NCBI GenBank assembly: GCA_945865815.1
Contig: CAMBFR010000020.1
Span: 1 to 43,142, forward strand
Length of the DNA stretch: 43,142 nt
From: Candidatus Sulfopaludibacter sp. SbA3
GTDB lineage: Bacteria > Acidobacteriota > Terriglobia > 20CM-2-55-15
Direction: 5' to 3'
Positions within the stretch are counted from its first letter, which is position 1. Each line of letters opens with the position of its first letter. Below are positions 24,041-32,357 of the stretch, in pieces. The translations under genes and the position numbers were made by a program. The notes below the pieces were generated by a model. It worked only from the letters and a program-made list of their open reading frames with translations, made no database searches and had not been told where the DNA came from.

Positions 24041-25212
24041 ACCGTATGGATTTCCTGCGGGCACGTCGTCAACCGCTCGCATCCGGTTTCCGTAATGACG
24101 TACGTGTTCTCCGTGCCAACGCCGCCCAGTCCCGGATAGAAGACCTTGGGCTCAACCGCAAGCACCACGCCTGCCTGGAGCGGCGTATCGAATTTCGGAG
24201 CGATAACCGGTAGTTCATCCAGCTCCAGCCCCACACCGTGCGCGACGAACTTCACCTGATTCTCTCCCGCGCCCATGAAATGCCGGGCGAAGGAAGTCTT
24301 CGACACGCGCGCCAGAATGTTCGAGTACACCTCGCTCGGGATACTTCCAGGCTTCAGTTGATCCTCGATCCATGAATTGAGTTCGAGGATGAATTCATGC
24401 GTATCCCGCATCTGCGGCGAAACCGCGCCCAGTGAATAAGTGCGGGAGCCGTCGGCGATGTATCCGGCATATCCGCCCAGGACATCCACCATTACCGGCT
24501 CGCCCCGCTTCAAGCGCCTGCGGCTGCCCATCGATGGCGCGGCGGGGTAAAGGCCGCGAACGCCTACCGGGCCATCGAAGTTGTGCGGGTACGACGCCGT
24601 TTCACCAAACGAAACCGCTCCATAGAACATCTCCATGTTGAAGCGGCGCACCCGCGTAAGGCCCTGGTGCCCCTCCATGCGCATGACGTATTCGATGCGC
24701 GCCGCCAACTCGTATTCGGCCAGGCCTTCGCGCAACTGGCTCGGGATATCGAGGAAAGCCTTGTCCAGCATACGGGCGGCGCGGCGAATGCATTCCACTT
24801 CGTATGGAGTCTTTACGGACCGCGCGGTCCGCAGCGCGCCCGAGCCATCGACGGTTTTACTCCCGGTAAAATATTTGGAAACCATCTGGTATGTGGCTGC
24901 AGGAACGACGTCGAGCTCAAAGCCGAGAGTTTCGCCGGCATTGGGAACCAGGCCGGGCAGGTCCGAATAAGCGTTCAATTGCACGATGTTCTTCAGGGCG
25001 GACTCGGCCTTCGCACGCTCGAAGCTCTTCCGTACGGCAAGCAACGGTTCGCCTTCCATGGGAAACCACAGCACGCCGTTTTGCAGAGTTCCCGTCAGGT
25101 AATATTGATCGACGTTCTGCAGCACGACCAGCGCATCGCACTCCATGCGCTCGCGAACCTTCGACCATCGCTTCTCCAATTCCTCACGCGGAATGTATTC
25201 GGGCAGCTCCAT
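24037..25212 (-). CDS. M24 family metallopeptidase (Xaa-Pro aminopeptidase-like)
   Basis: A 391-residue pita-bread-fold peptidase. The N-terminal creatinase-like domain (about 1-165) includes MECDALVVLQNVDQYYLTGT. The catalytic domain has the five metal ligands in order: Asp in MVDVLGGYAGYI, Asp in ADGSRTYSLG, His in VAHGVGLELDELP, Glu in AVEPKVF and Glu in GTENTYVI. It probably cleaves Xaa-Pro dipeptides, although some members have other roles. The open frame runs far upstream; ATG codons at 25248, 25230 and 25212 are possible. I chose 25212 because homology begins there and no site has a clear Shine-Dalgarno. The divergent BtuF-like gene begins 39 bp away. Confidence 0.88.
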   Translation of the reverse strand: MELPEYIPREELEKRWSKVRERMECDALVVLQNVDQYYLTGTLQNGVLWFPMEGEPLLAVRKSFERAKAESALKNIVQLNAYSDLPGLVPNAGETLGFELDVVPAATYQMVSKYFTGSKTVDGSGALRTARSVKTPYEVECIRRAARMLDKAFLDIPSQLREGLAEYELAARIEYVMRMEGHQGLTRVRRFNMEMFYGAVSFGETASYPHNFDGPVGVRGLYPAAPSMGSRRRLKRGEPVMVDVLGGYAGYIADGSRTYSLGAVSPQMRDTHEFILELNSWIEDQLKPGSIPSEVYSNILARVSKTSFARHFMGAGENQVKFVAHGVGLELDELPVIAPKFDTPLQAGVVLAVEPKVFYPGLGGVGTENTYVITETGCERLTTCPQEIHTV

Positions 25213-25251
25213 AGTGCTCACGATGCACATGATAATATACCGTTCCATATC

Positions 25252-26187
25252 ATGATCATTCCGCGGCTCTCCTGGTTTTCGACGGCCTGCCTGCTCGTTG
25301 CTGTCTACTGCACTTCCTGCACGCAGGAGCAGCAACAGCCCCAGCCTCAGGCCACACCCCGGCGCATCATCTCGGTGGTTCCGTCCGCTACGGAGATGCT
25401 TTTCGCATTTGGCGCCGGCGAACGCGTTATCGCAGTCGGCGACTACGACCACTTTCCTCCGGAAGTCAACGCGAAGGAGAGGATCGGCGGGCTGCTCAAT
25501 CCCAATATCGAGAAGATCATCGAGCTGAAACCCGATCTTGTGATTGCTTACGGCAGCCAGGATGTCCTGGGCGAAAGGTTGGAGGGTCTCGGCATCCGGC
25601 TGCATCCTTTCACGCACGGAAACGTCGAGCACACGCTCCGGTACATGCTGGAATTGGGCCGGACGCTTCAGGTGGAAGACGCCGCTCAGGAAGTTGTGAC
25701 CGGAATTCGAAAGTCTTTCGAAGAACTTCGCGCCCAGGCGCCGGCAGTACGGCCGAAAGTGATGCTCCTGCACAACCGCGAAGCCGGAACATTGGGATCT
25801 GTATACAGCATCGGCTCCCAGGCATTTCAGCACGATCTGATTGCCATCGCGGGCGGGGACAACATTTTTGGCGATGTGGACAAGGAGGTTCTCCAGCCGT
25901 CACTGGAGGAAATCATCAGCCGCGCGCCGGATGTGATCATCGAAACCATGCCGGCCCCGCTTGACGAGGAACAAGCCCGGGAGCGAAAAAACGACTGGTC
26001 GAAGTTGCCGTTGCCTGCCGTCCTGAACGATCGAGTCTATGTCGTGGCTGAAGATTCCTTGTTGGTCCCCGGGCCAAGGCTGGGCGTGGCAGCCCGGCGG
26101 CTGGGCGAAATTATTCGGAATTCCGGGGACAGACTCCGAATTCTGCACTTCAGGAATTCGGAGTCTGTCCCCGGAATTCCCCGATAA
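25252..26187 (+). CDS. BtuF/FhuD-like substrate-binding lipoprotein
   Basis: A 311-residue periplasmic-binding protein of the helical-backbone type (PF01497-like). Residues 1-23 are an export signal, ending in two cysteines (VYCTSC); Cys23 is the likelier lipid site. The mature part has RIISVVPSATEMLFAFGAGERVIAVGDYDHFPPEV near its start, NIEKIIELKPDLVIAYGSQ, and DLIAIAGGDNIFGDV with SRAPDVIIETMP, all typical of cobalamin or ferric-siderophore receptors. No permease or ATPase gene is nearby. The last 24 codons lie within a palindrome that also encodes the end of the convergent decarboxylase, so the C-terminus (after EIIRN) is probably foreign to the family. Confidence 0.9.
   Translation: MIIPRLSWFSTACLLVAVYCTSCTQEQQQPQPQATPRRIISVVPSATEMLFAFGAGERVIAVGDYDHFPPEVNAKERIGGLLNPNIEKIIELKPDLVIAYGSQDVLGERLEGLGIRLHPFTHGNVEHTLRYMLELGRTLQVEDAAQEVVTGIRKSFEELRAQAPAVRPKVMLLHNREAGTLGSVYSIGSQAFQHDLIAIAGGDNIFGDVDKEVLQPSLEEIISRAPDVIIETMPAPLDEEQARERKNDWSKLPLPAVLNDRVYVVAEDSLLVPGPRLGVAARRLGEIIRNSGDRLRILHFRNSESVPGIPR
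26117..26180. repeat. Large GGGGACAGAC-type palindrome
   Basis: Two 27-nt arms, 26117-26143 and 26154-26180, are perfect inverted repeats around a 10-nt loop. The left arm contains CCGGGGACAGACTCCG. It spans the 3' ends of two convergent genes and encodes the C-termini of both. The stem would be a strong bidirectional terminator. The core is close to that of the palindrome at 34372-34433 and the fragment at 1-10, suggesting a dispersed REP-like family. Confidence 0.9.
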
Positions 26188-27583
26188 GGTCCCAGGCCAT
26201 GCGCACGTGATCCTCCGTGGTGCGCAGATTTCCGATCGCAAAGCGCAGCGTAAGCCGGTCGTTAAGGCGTGTGTGCGAGATGAAGATCTTTCCCGACGCA
26301 TTAACGCGATCCATGAGTTTCTGGTTGGCGGCGTCATCGGCTTTCAGCCTGAAGCACACGACGCTGAACGGCGCGGGAGCGGCAACCTCGAACCGGCTGT
26401 CCGCAGCCACCCAGGACGCGAACAATTTTCCCAGCCGGATGTGCTCCCGGATCCGCGCCTGCAGGCCCTCGACTCCAAAATAACGCACGACCATCCAGAA
26501 CTTCAGGGACCTGAACCGCCGGCCGAGCTGGATGCCGTAATCCATGAAGTTGGTGACACTGTCGCCTTCCGCCGTCTTCAGATACTCGGGCGTAAGGCTG
26601 AAGGCACGCTTCAAAACGTCTGGCCGCCGGCAGTAAAAAGCGCTGAAATCGACGGGCGTAAAAAGCCACTTGTGAGGATTCATTACAAACGAATCAGCGT
26701 TTTCGCATCCTTCCAGTATCCACCGCATCTCCGGCAGGATCGCCGCAGCGCCCGCATACGCGGCATCGACGTGCAGCCAGAGGCCATATCGCCTGCAGAT
26801 CTCCGCAATCTCGGCGACGGGATCGATGCTGGTAGTCGATGTAGTCCCAATCGTCGCCGAAACGCAAAATGGCTTCCAGCCATCGGCAAGATCCGTTTTG
26901 ATGGCGGCCTCGAGGGCTACGGGATCCATTCGGAATTCCCGATCGACCGGTATTTTGACGATGCCGCGGCGGCCGAGGCCGATGGCCATTGCCGCCTTGT
27001 CGACCGACGAGTGCGCCTGGCTTGATGTATACATTCGCAGCCTTGGCGCATCCGGACCGGCAATGCCCTGCTCGCTGACGTCATATCCGGTAATTGCTTC
27101 GCGGGCGGCCGCAAGGGCATGGAATGTCGAAGTGGACGCCGTGTCGTAAACGATGCCCTTGAAATCCGGCGGCAGTCCGAGCATCTGGCGGAGCCAGTCG
27201 AGCACATGCTCCTCGAGTTCGGTGAATGCCGGAGAGGTTCGCCAAAGCATGCCATTCACGTTGAATCCCGCGCTGAGCAATTCGCCAAGAATTCCCGGCC
27301 CCGACCCCGTCACCGCAAAGTAAGCAAAGAACGCAGGATGGTTCCAATGCGTAATGCCGGGCACAATGATGTTATCCAGGTCGCCGAGCATCGCCTCCAT
27401 GGGCTCCGGCTTCAGGGGCGGAGCCGGTGGCAACTGGCGCCGGATATCACCCGGCTTGACCTGAGAGAGAACAGGATAGCGTTCCGGATGAGCCAGATAG
27501 TCCGCTACCCAATCCACAAAGCGGTGGCCCCACTCGCGAAACTCCTCGGGAGACATGTCGGGAGACGGTGGTTTGTCTGTCAT
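26150..27583 (-). CDS. PLP-dependent aromatic-L-amino-acid decarboxylase family protein
   Basis: A 477-residue group II decarboxylase. It opens with MSPEEFREWGHRFVDWVADYL, as aromatic amino acid decarboxylases do, followed by HWNHPAFFAYF, TELEEHVLDWL, TASTSTFHALAAARE, TIGTTSTTSIDPV, LHVDAAYAGAAAILPE with the PLP Asp, and NPHKWLF, where Lys305 binds PLP. Substrates in the family include Trp, Phe, Tyr and DOPA; which applies here is unclear. The ATG overlaps the stop of the GT9 gene (ATGA), so they are cotranscribed. The end (GEFRGQTPNS) lies inside the palindrome at 26117-26180, and the gene overlaps the convergent BtuF-like gene by 38 bp. Confidence 0.93.
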   Translation of the reverse strand: MTDKPPSPDMSPEEFREWGHRFVDWVADYLAHPERYPVLSQVKPGDIRRQLPPAPPLKPEPMEAMLGDLDNIIVPGITHWNHPAFFAYFAVTGSGPGILGELLSAGFNVNGMLWRTSPAFTELEEHVLDWLRQMLGLPPDFKGIVYDTASTSTFHALAAAREAITGYDVSEQGIAGPDAPRLRMYTSSQAHSSVDKAAMAIGLGRRGIVKIPVDREFRMDPVALEAAIKTDLADGWKPFCVSATIGTTSTTSIDPVAEIAEICRRYGLWLHVDAAYAGAAAILPEMRWILEGCENADSFVMNPHKWLFTPVDFSAFYCRRPDVLKRAFSLTPEYLKTAEGDSVTNFMDYGIQLGRRFRSLKFWMVVRYFGVEGLQARIREHIRLGKLFASWVAADSRFEVAAPAPFSVVCFRLKADDAANQKLMDRVNASGKIFISHTRLNDRLTLRFAIGNLRTTEDHVRMAWDLIGEFRGQTPNS

Positions 27584-28362
27584 TTTGCCTGCAGCGCCAG
27601 CGCCACTTCCTCCACAGAAATGCTTTCGATCGGTCTCTTCCAGATGATGCGGGCCCTTCGTCCGATCGGCCCCCAGACGCGCGGATCGGTAGGCCCGAAC
27701 AGTGCTACTGTCGGACAGCCGATGTAAGCCGCCAGGTGCGTGAGTCCCGAATCGTTGCCGATGTAGGCGCGGCAGGATCGAAGCCGATTGAATACTTCAG
27801 GGAGCGACAGGTCGCGAAGCACCGGATGTTCGGTCTTGTAATCACCCTCATTCGGGCCGGCCAGCACTACGGGTTTCGCCAGCATCTTGCCCAACTGATT
27901 GAAATATGGCCAGCACTTTTTCGGGCTGCCGCTTCCGGGATGCATGATGATTTCATCGGTGTCCGGCCTCCATAAGTCGGGAAGGGGAGGACGGGCCAGC
28001 TTGAGCGTCCTGAGCAGATGGTCTCCGGCGTGGCCGAATGACGGGAACGGCTCGGCCCAAACGAGATTGGATGTACCGGAAGCCAGCAGGTTGCCGGCAA
28101 AAGCCGCATCCTTCATCCACACGACCGACAGGTCATAGTTCAATCCCGGCAGAGTTCTGTTAAAGAGGTTGCTCCATGGAGGGGTGTCAATCGATTGAAT
28201 CGCTCTAACTTCTACAAAGCATTGGGCAATCTGAAGCGTGGCGGGATAGCCTACGAGCGTAAACTCGGCGTCACCCAGCGAATGCGCCAGGGCCTGAATC
28301 GCCGGGAGATTCAATACGAAATCCCCGATTGCGCACGCACGGACAATGAGCACTCGCTTCAT
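27580..28362 (-). CDS. Glycosyltransferase family 9 (heptosyltransferase-like)
   Basis: A 260-residue GT9 protein, shorter than typical heptosyltransferases (about 320-350). It begins MKRVLIVRACAIGDFVLNLPAIQAL, the nucleotide-sugar transferase opening of WaaC/WaaF/WaaQ, and ends with the donor-binding part HPGSGSPKKCWP, YIGNDSGLTHLAAYIGCPTVALFGPTDPRVW. It likely adds a heptose or other sugar to lipopolysaccharide core on the cytoplasmic side. The frame is open 133 codons upstream, but homology starts at the ATG at 28362. It is the first gene of a two-gene transcript with the decarboxylase and is divergent from carD. Confidence 0.88.
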   Translation of the reverse strand: MKRVLIVRACAIGDFVLNLPAIQALAHSLGDAEFTLVGYPATLQIAQCFVEVRAIQSIDTPPWSNLFNRTLPGLNYDLSVVWMKDAAFAGNLLASGTSNLVWAEPFPSFGHAGDHLLRTLKLARPPLPDLWRPDTDEIIMHPGSGSPKKCWPYFNQLGKMLAKPVVLAGPNEGDYKTEHPVLRDLSLPEVFNRLRSCRAYIGNDSGLTHLAAYIGCPTVALFGPTDPRVWGPIGRRARIIWKRPIESISVEEVALALQAK

Positions 28363-28449
28363 ATTCAATACTGGCGCGGGTTCGGGGCCACTACCCGCTT
28401 GACCTCCAGCCGCCTGCCGCTTACAATAATTACAGTTTTCTGGAAGAAT

Positions 28450-28959
28450 ATGGATCAATTTGAGATCGGCGACAAAGTTGTATACCCCAATCATGGGGTC
28501 GGCATAATCGAAAAAATCTCCAACAGGCTGGTCCAGGGTCGGTTTGAGCGGTTTTATCTCCTTCGGATATGCTCCAACGACATTCTCGTGATGGTTCCAA
28601 CGGCCAATGCCGGGGATGTAGGCCTTCGAAAAATCATCGAACGACGCGACGTCGAGCAACTCCTCACATTCCTCGCCAATAATAAGTTCTTTGCCCAAAA
28701 AGACTGGAAAGACCGATTCAAGGAAAACTCCGAAAAGATGCGCTCCGGATCGATTTTGCATGTAGCCGAGGTATTCAAGAACCTCGTATACCTCAGCCGG
28801 GTCAAGCCGCTGTCCTTTCGGGAGAAACGGATGCTCGACCGGGCCCGCTTTCTTTTGATTTCCGAGATTTCAACCGTAATGAACATCAAAGAGTTGGAAA
28901 TCGAGGAGCGCATTGAGAAGGCCGTTACGAAAGCGTGTGGCCAGGTTCCGGTAGCCTAG
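28450..28959 (+). CDS. CarD/CdnL family transcriptional regulator
   Basis: A 169-residue CarD-type protein. The N-terminal RNA polymerase interacting domain (about 1-60) shows the hallmark FEIGDKVVYPNHGVGIIEKI with YLLRI and VMVPTANAGDVGLRKII. The helical C-terminal part (about 65-165) binds DNA near the -10 element in the family (KMRSGSILHVAEVFKNLVYLS, LSFREKRMLDRARFLLISEIS). Such proteins stabilise open complexes at rRNA and other housekeeping promoters. The frame is open to 28195; the ATG at 28450, preceded by GGAAGA, is the natural start. It is followed 13 nt later by the CNNM/CorC gene. Confidence 0.95.
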   Translation: MDQFEIGDKVVYPNHGVGIIEKISNRLVQGRFERFYLLRICSNDILVMVPTANAGDVGLRKIIERRDVEQLLTFLANNKFFAQKDWKDRFKENSEKMRSGSILHVAEVFKNLVYLSRVKPLSFREKRMLDRARFLLISEISTVMNIKELEIEERIEKAVTKACGQVPVA

Positions 28960-28972
28960 ACCCTAACCTGTC

Positions 28973-30232
28973 ATGTCTACATTTTTCCTCATCCTTCTTC
29001 TGCTCGTCTTTCTCGTCCTGTCTGCATTCTTTTCTGTTTCCGAGACGGCGATTCTTTCGAACAATAGATACAGACTGCGCCACCTGGCTTCGGAGGGTAA
29101 CAAGCGGGCCCAGAAGTTGATCGACTGGCTGGATTCTCCGGAGAGACTGCTTGCCACGATTCTTCTGGGAAATAACTTCGCAAATATCGGAGCCGCGACG
29201 ATTGCAGCGGTCCTTATAGGGCGTTTCATCGCAAACCCGGAGTGGCTCGATATTGCGCTGGCGATCGAAGCCCTCTTACTCACAATCTTTGTACTGCTCT
29301 TCTGCGAGCTCATTCCCAAAGCCCTTGCCGCGCGCTACCCCGAGCGGATCAGTTTACGTCTGGTGATTCCAGTGGAAATCTGCACACGGCTTTTCTACCC
29401 GGTGACAAGGCAGGGACTGAAAATCGCCGAACTGTTCTTTCGAGGCGTCAAGGATGCCCCGGAGGCGCGGGAAGCTTCGGCCATGGAGGCTGAACTCCGG
29501 GCCCTGATCAACAGCTCGCGGCATGAGCGAATGAAGATGCTCGAGCGTACGCTCGATTTCTCCGAACGGCAGGTCAAGGACGTGATGATTCCTCGCATGG
29601 AAGTCACCGCGCTCGACATCAACACCTCATTCGATTCCATTCTGCTGGTCGTCGAAAGCACGCGTTACTCCCGATTCCCCGTTTACCAGGGAGTGCTCGA
29701 CAGCGTGGTTGGAATTCTGCATGGCAAGGACCTGATGCCCTACATGCACCATCCGAAAACATTCCGGCTTTCGCAGCTGCTGCGCAAACCTGTTTTCATC
29801 CCCGATACTGCCCGGCTGAACCAGGCGGTGCAGGCGCTCCAGAACGCTCAGACGCATCTTGGCATCGTTGTGGATGAGCACGGCGGCGTTGAAGGTATTG
29901 TCACGGTCGAAGATCTCATCGAACAGATCGTTGGAGAGATCCAGGATGAGCACGACGTGGAAGTCGACTCCGTCGTGCCGCACGCGGACGGAAGCATCAT
30001 GATTGACGCCAGCATTTCCGTTCGCGAGCTGAATGAACGCCTGAGCCTGAACGTTCCCGAGACGGGTCACTACGTCACTCTCGCGGGATTCCTGCTGGCC
30101 AGATCGGGACGATTGCCCAAAGAAGGTGAGGAGATCGCCTTTGAAGGCAACGTATTTTCGATTGAACAGATGGTCGGACGGCGGATTATGCGGGTGCGGA
30201 TGCTCGTCCCGGCTGCAACTGCCACGCGCTAA
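28973..30232 (+). CDS. CNNM/CorC (hemolysin-like) transporter-associated membrane protein
   Basis: A 419-residue protein with the standard layout. Residues about 1-190 form a DUF21/CNNM membrane domain (FLILLLLVFLVLSAFFSVSETAIL, TILLGNNFANIGAATIAAVLI). About 205-325 form a CBS pair (VKDVMIPRMEVTALDI, RFPVYQGVLDSVVGILHGKDL, LGIVVDEHGGVEGIVTVEDLIEQIVGEIQDEHD). About 340-415 form a CorC_HlyC domain. Family members mediate or regulate Mg2+ or other divalent cation transport at the inner membrane; a haemolytic role is not implied. It shares 4 bp (CTAA) with the convergent aroA stop and is probably cotranscribed with carD. Confidence 0.94.
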   Translation: MSTFFLILLLLVFLVLSAFFSVSETAILSNNRYRLRHLASEGNKRAQKLIDWLDSPERLLATILLGNNFANIGAATIAAVLIGRFIANPEWLDIALAIEALLLTIFVLLFCELIPKALAARYPERISLRLVIPVEICTRLFYPVTRQGLKIAELFFRGVKDAPEAREASAMEAELRALINSSRHERMKMLERTLDFSERQVKDVMIPRMEVTALDINTSFDSILLVVESTRYSRFPVYQGVLDSVVGILHGKDLMPYMHHPKTFRLSQLLRKPVFIPDTARLNQAVQALQNAQTHLGIVVDEHGGVEGIVTVEDLIEQIVGEIQDEHDVEVDSVVPHADGSIMIDASISVRELNERLSLNVPETGHYVTLAGFLLARSGRLPKEGEEIAFEGNVFSIEQMVGRRIMRVRMLVPAATATR

Positions 30233-31515
30233 CGGCTTACTAAACCTTCCAGTAATTCGAAGAATCCCGGAAACGAAACGTCCGCGCACGATGCGTCGCC
30301 AATTGTAACGGGGCCGGTTGCGAAACATGCGGCAACGGCGAAAGCCATTGCGATCCGGTGATCGCCAAACGCCTCGACTCGCCCGCCGCTCAATACCTGA
30401 TTCCCCGGAACATACAGTCCGTCAGGCGTCTCTTCCACCTTCGCTCCCAATACCCGCAAATTGACGGCGACCGTTCGAATCCTGTCACTCTCCTTGGAAC
30501 GGAGTTCCGCGGCGTCACGTATCCGGACGCCCTTCCGAGTGCGCGTTCCCAATACAGCCAGCACTGGAATCTCGTCGATCACGTTTGGAACCCACTCGGC
30601 TCCAATGTCGATTCCGTCCAGTTCGGAACTCTCGACCACGATATCGCCGACGGGTTCTCCTCCGTCTTCGGAAACATCACTTACGAATATGCGGGCGCCG
30701 ACATCCTGCAGCAACGTGATGAAGCCGGAACGAGTCGGATTCAAGCCCACACGAGCCAGCTTTATCTTTGAACCTGGTACCGCGAGAGCCGTTGCAATCA
30801 GGAATGCCGCGGAAGAAAGATCGCCCGGAACGTTGAAGACGCCTCCGCGCAGTGCGGCTCCGCCGTCGATCTCAATAGTTCCATCCGCGATTCGGATTCC
30901 GGCGCCGAACTGCCGTAAAGCAATTTCGGTGTGGTCGCGAGAGCGAATAGCCTCGTGAACCCGTGTTGTTCCGCGAGCCTGGAGTCCGGCAAGCAGGACA
31001 GCGGACTTCACCTGCGCGCTGGCCACCGGAAGCGTGTAATCGATTGCGGTGAGGGGCGCCCCGTGAACGCGCATGGGCAGATAGTTGTCATCCCGCGCAT
31101 CGAGCCTGGCGCCAAACCGGCGCAGCGGTTCGATGATTCGCTTCATGGGCCGGCGCGACAAGGACGCGTCGCCGATGAAAGTGGACTCAAACGATGTGCC
31201 GGCAAGAATTCCTGAAAGCAGTCTTACGGTCGTGCCTGAGTTTTCGGCATTAAGTTCACGAGCAGGCTGGTGGAGACCCTGAAATCCATTGCCCTGAATG
31301 ATAACGGAGGAGCCATTTCGATTGATCGGAACGCCGAGGCCGGCCAGGCATTCGAGCGTGCTCGAACAGTCGGCGCTTGCCGCAAAGTTGTGAATGACGG
31401 TCCGGCCTTCCGCAATGCTGCCGATCATCGCAAGACGGTGGCTGATGGACTTATCTCCGGGGACGGAAGTCTCTCCTTGCAATCTCAGGGCCGGCGCGAG
31501 TTCTACAACATTCAT
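30229..31515 (-). CDS. aroA: 3-phosphoshikimate 1-carboxyvinyltransferase (EPSP synthase)
   Basis: A 428-residue EPSP synthase, sixth step of the shikimate pathway (shikimate-3-phosphate plus phosphoenolpyruvate gives EPSP). Family motifs appear in order: SVPGDKSISHR, AENSGTTVRLLSGILAG, SLSRRPMKRIIEPL, ASAQVKSAVLLAGL, SRDHTEIALRQFG, VIDEIPVLAVLGT with the catalytic Asp, LRSKESDRI and FGDHRIAMAFAVA. The stretch around LLSGILAG differs from the plant/E. coli LAGNAGTAMRP type. The frame is open further upstream, but MNVVELAPALRLQGETSVPGDK at 31515 is the natural start. DAHP synthase is 6 kb away on the other strand. Confidence 0.96.
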   Translation of the reverse strand: MNVVELAPALRLQGETSVPGDKSISHRLAMIGSIAEGRTVIHNFAASADCSSTLECLAGLGVPINRNGSSVIIQGNGFQGLHQPARELNAENSGTTVRLLSGILAGTSFESTFIGDASLSRRPMKRIIEPLRRFGARLDARDDNYLPMRVHGAPLTAIDYTLPVASAQVKSAVLLAGLQARGTTRVHEAIRSRDHTEIALRQFGAGIRIADGTIEIDGGAALRGGVFNVPGDLSSAAFLIATALAVPGSKIKLARVGLNPTRSGFITLLQDVGARIFVSDVSEDGGEPVGDIVVESSELDGIDIGAEWVPNVIDEIPVLAVLGTRTRKGVRIRDAAELRSKESDRIRTVAVNLRVLGAKVEETPDGLYVPGNQVLSGGRVEAFGDHRIAMAFAVAACFATGPVTIGDASCADVSFPGFFELLEGLVSR

Positions 31516-31572
31516 GCGCTCAGAGTAGCATGCCGATTGACACGGCCAAAACCTCATGTTACCTAGTGAGTA

Positions 31573-32007
31573 ATGACGCGGAACAAGCCAAGAAGCTTCG
31601 AGCTGACGATTTCCAGCTGTGTCGAAGAGATGCACGCCGTTCATGACCTGATCGAGCAGGCTGTTCGCGAATACGGACTGGATGACGAACTCGCTTACTG
31701 GATAGAACTGGCCATCAGCGAGTCGATGATTAACGCCATCAAGCACGGCAACAAGTCGGATCCATCCAAGTCGGCCACGCTGAGACTTTCATCGGACGGA
31801 GAGAACCTGGAGATTATTGTTGAGGACCAGGGGAAGGGCTTTGAATTGGAAACAGTCGCAGATCCCACCGAGGGCGCTAATCTTCTCAAGCCCTGCGGGC
31901 GCGGCATTTTGATCATCCGGTCATTCATGGATGAAGTGGACCTTTCCAAACGTGAAGGCGGCTGCACACTGCGGATGGTAAAGCGGCTGCCGGAGAGTTC
32001 GTCGTGA
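31573..32007 (+). CDS. RsbW/SpoIIAB-like anti-sigma serine kinase
   Basis: A 144-residue GHKL ATPase of the anti-sigma type. The N box is ELAISESMINAIKHGN, the G1 box is VEDQGKGFE and the G2 region is PCGRGILIIRSFMDEV. In the known partner-switching system such a kinase binds a sigma factor or other target and phosphorylates a STAS antagonist on Ser/Thr. The antagonist gene follows at once, overlapping by 4 bp. The matching phosphatase may be the FHA-GAF-PP2C protein at 21182-22819. No sigma-B-like factor is in the window, so the target is open. The kinase is divergent from aroA. Confidence 0.92.
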   Translation: MTRNKPRSFELTISSCVEEMHAVHDLIEQAVREYGLDDELAYWIELAISESMINAIKHGNKSDPSKSATLRLSSDGENLEIIVEDQGKGFELETVADPTEGANLLKPCGRGILIIRSFMDEVDLSKREGGCTLRMVKRLPESSS

Positions 32008-32348
32008 GCATGAACCTGAAGGCCCGCCGAATCGACAACATCGTGATTCTGGACCTGGGCGGCCGCATCACCATCGGTGAAGGAACACTGATCCTGCGGG
32101 ACCACATCCAGAAATTGCTGGCCGCGGGCGACCGCAAGTTCCTGGTGAACCTCGGCGACGTGGATTACATCGATAGCTCCGGTCTAGGCGAGCTCGTGAC
32201 CTCCTTTACCACCGTACGCAACCAGGAAGGCGATCTCAAACTGATCAACCTGACGCGGCGCGTCCACGATCTTCTTCAGATCACAAAGCTTCTTACGGTC
32301 TTCGAAGTTTTCTCGAACGAAACTGAAGCCGTCAAGTCGATGAAGTAG
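32004..32348 (+). CDS. STAS-domain anti-sigma factor antagonist (RsbV/SpoIIAA-like)
   Basis: A 114-residue single STAS domain. The region LGDVDYIDSSGLGELVTSF has the conserved DSSGLG, the first Ser being the expected phosphorylation site. The end KLLTVFEVFSNETEAVKSM is also typical. Unphosphorylated antagonist binds the kinase and frees its target. The GTG at 32004 overlaps the kinase stop (GTGA), and an ATG two codons on (32010) is the alternative start. It ends 9 nt before the convergent two-receiver regulator gene. Confidence 0.93.
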   Translation: MSMNLKARRIDNIVILDLGGRITIGEGTLILRDHIQKLLAAGDRKFLVNLGDVDYIDSSGLGELVTSFTTVRNQEGDLKLINLTRRVHDLLQITKLLTVFEVFSNETEAVKSMK

Positions 32349-32357
32349 CCCTACCCA

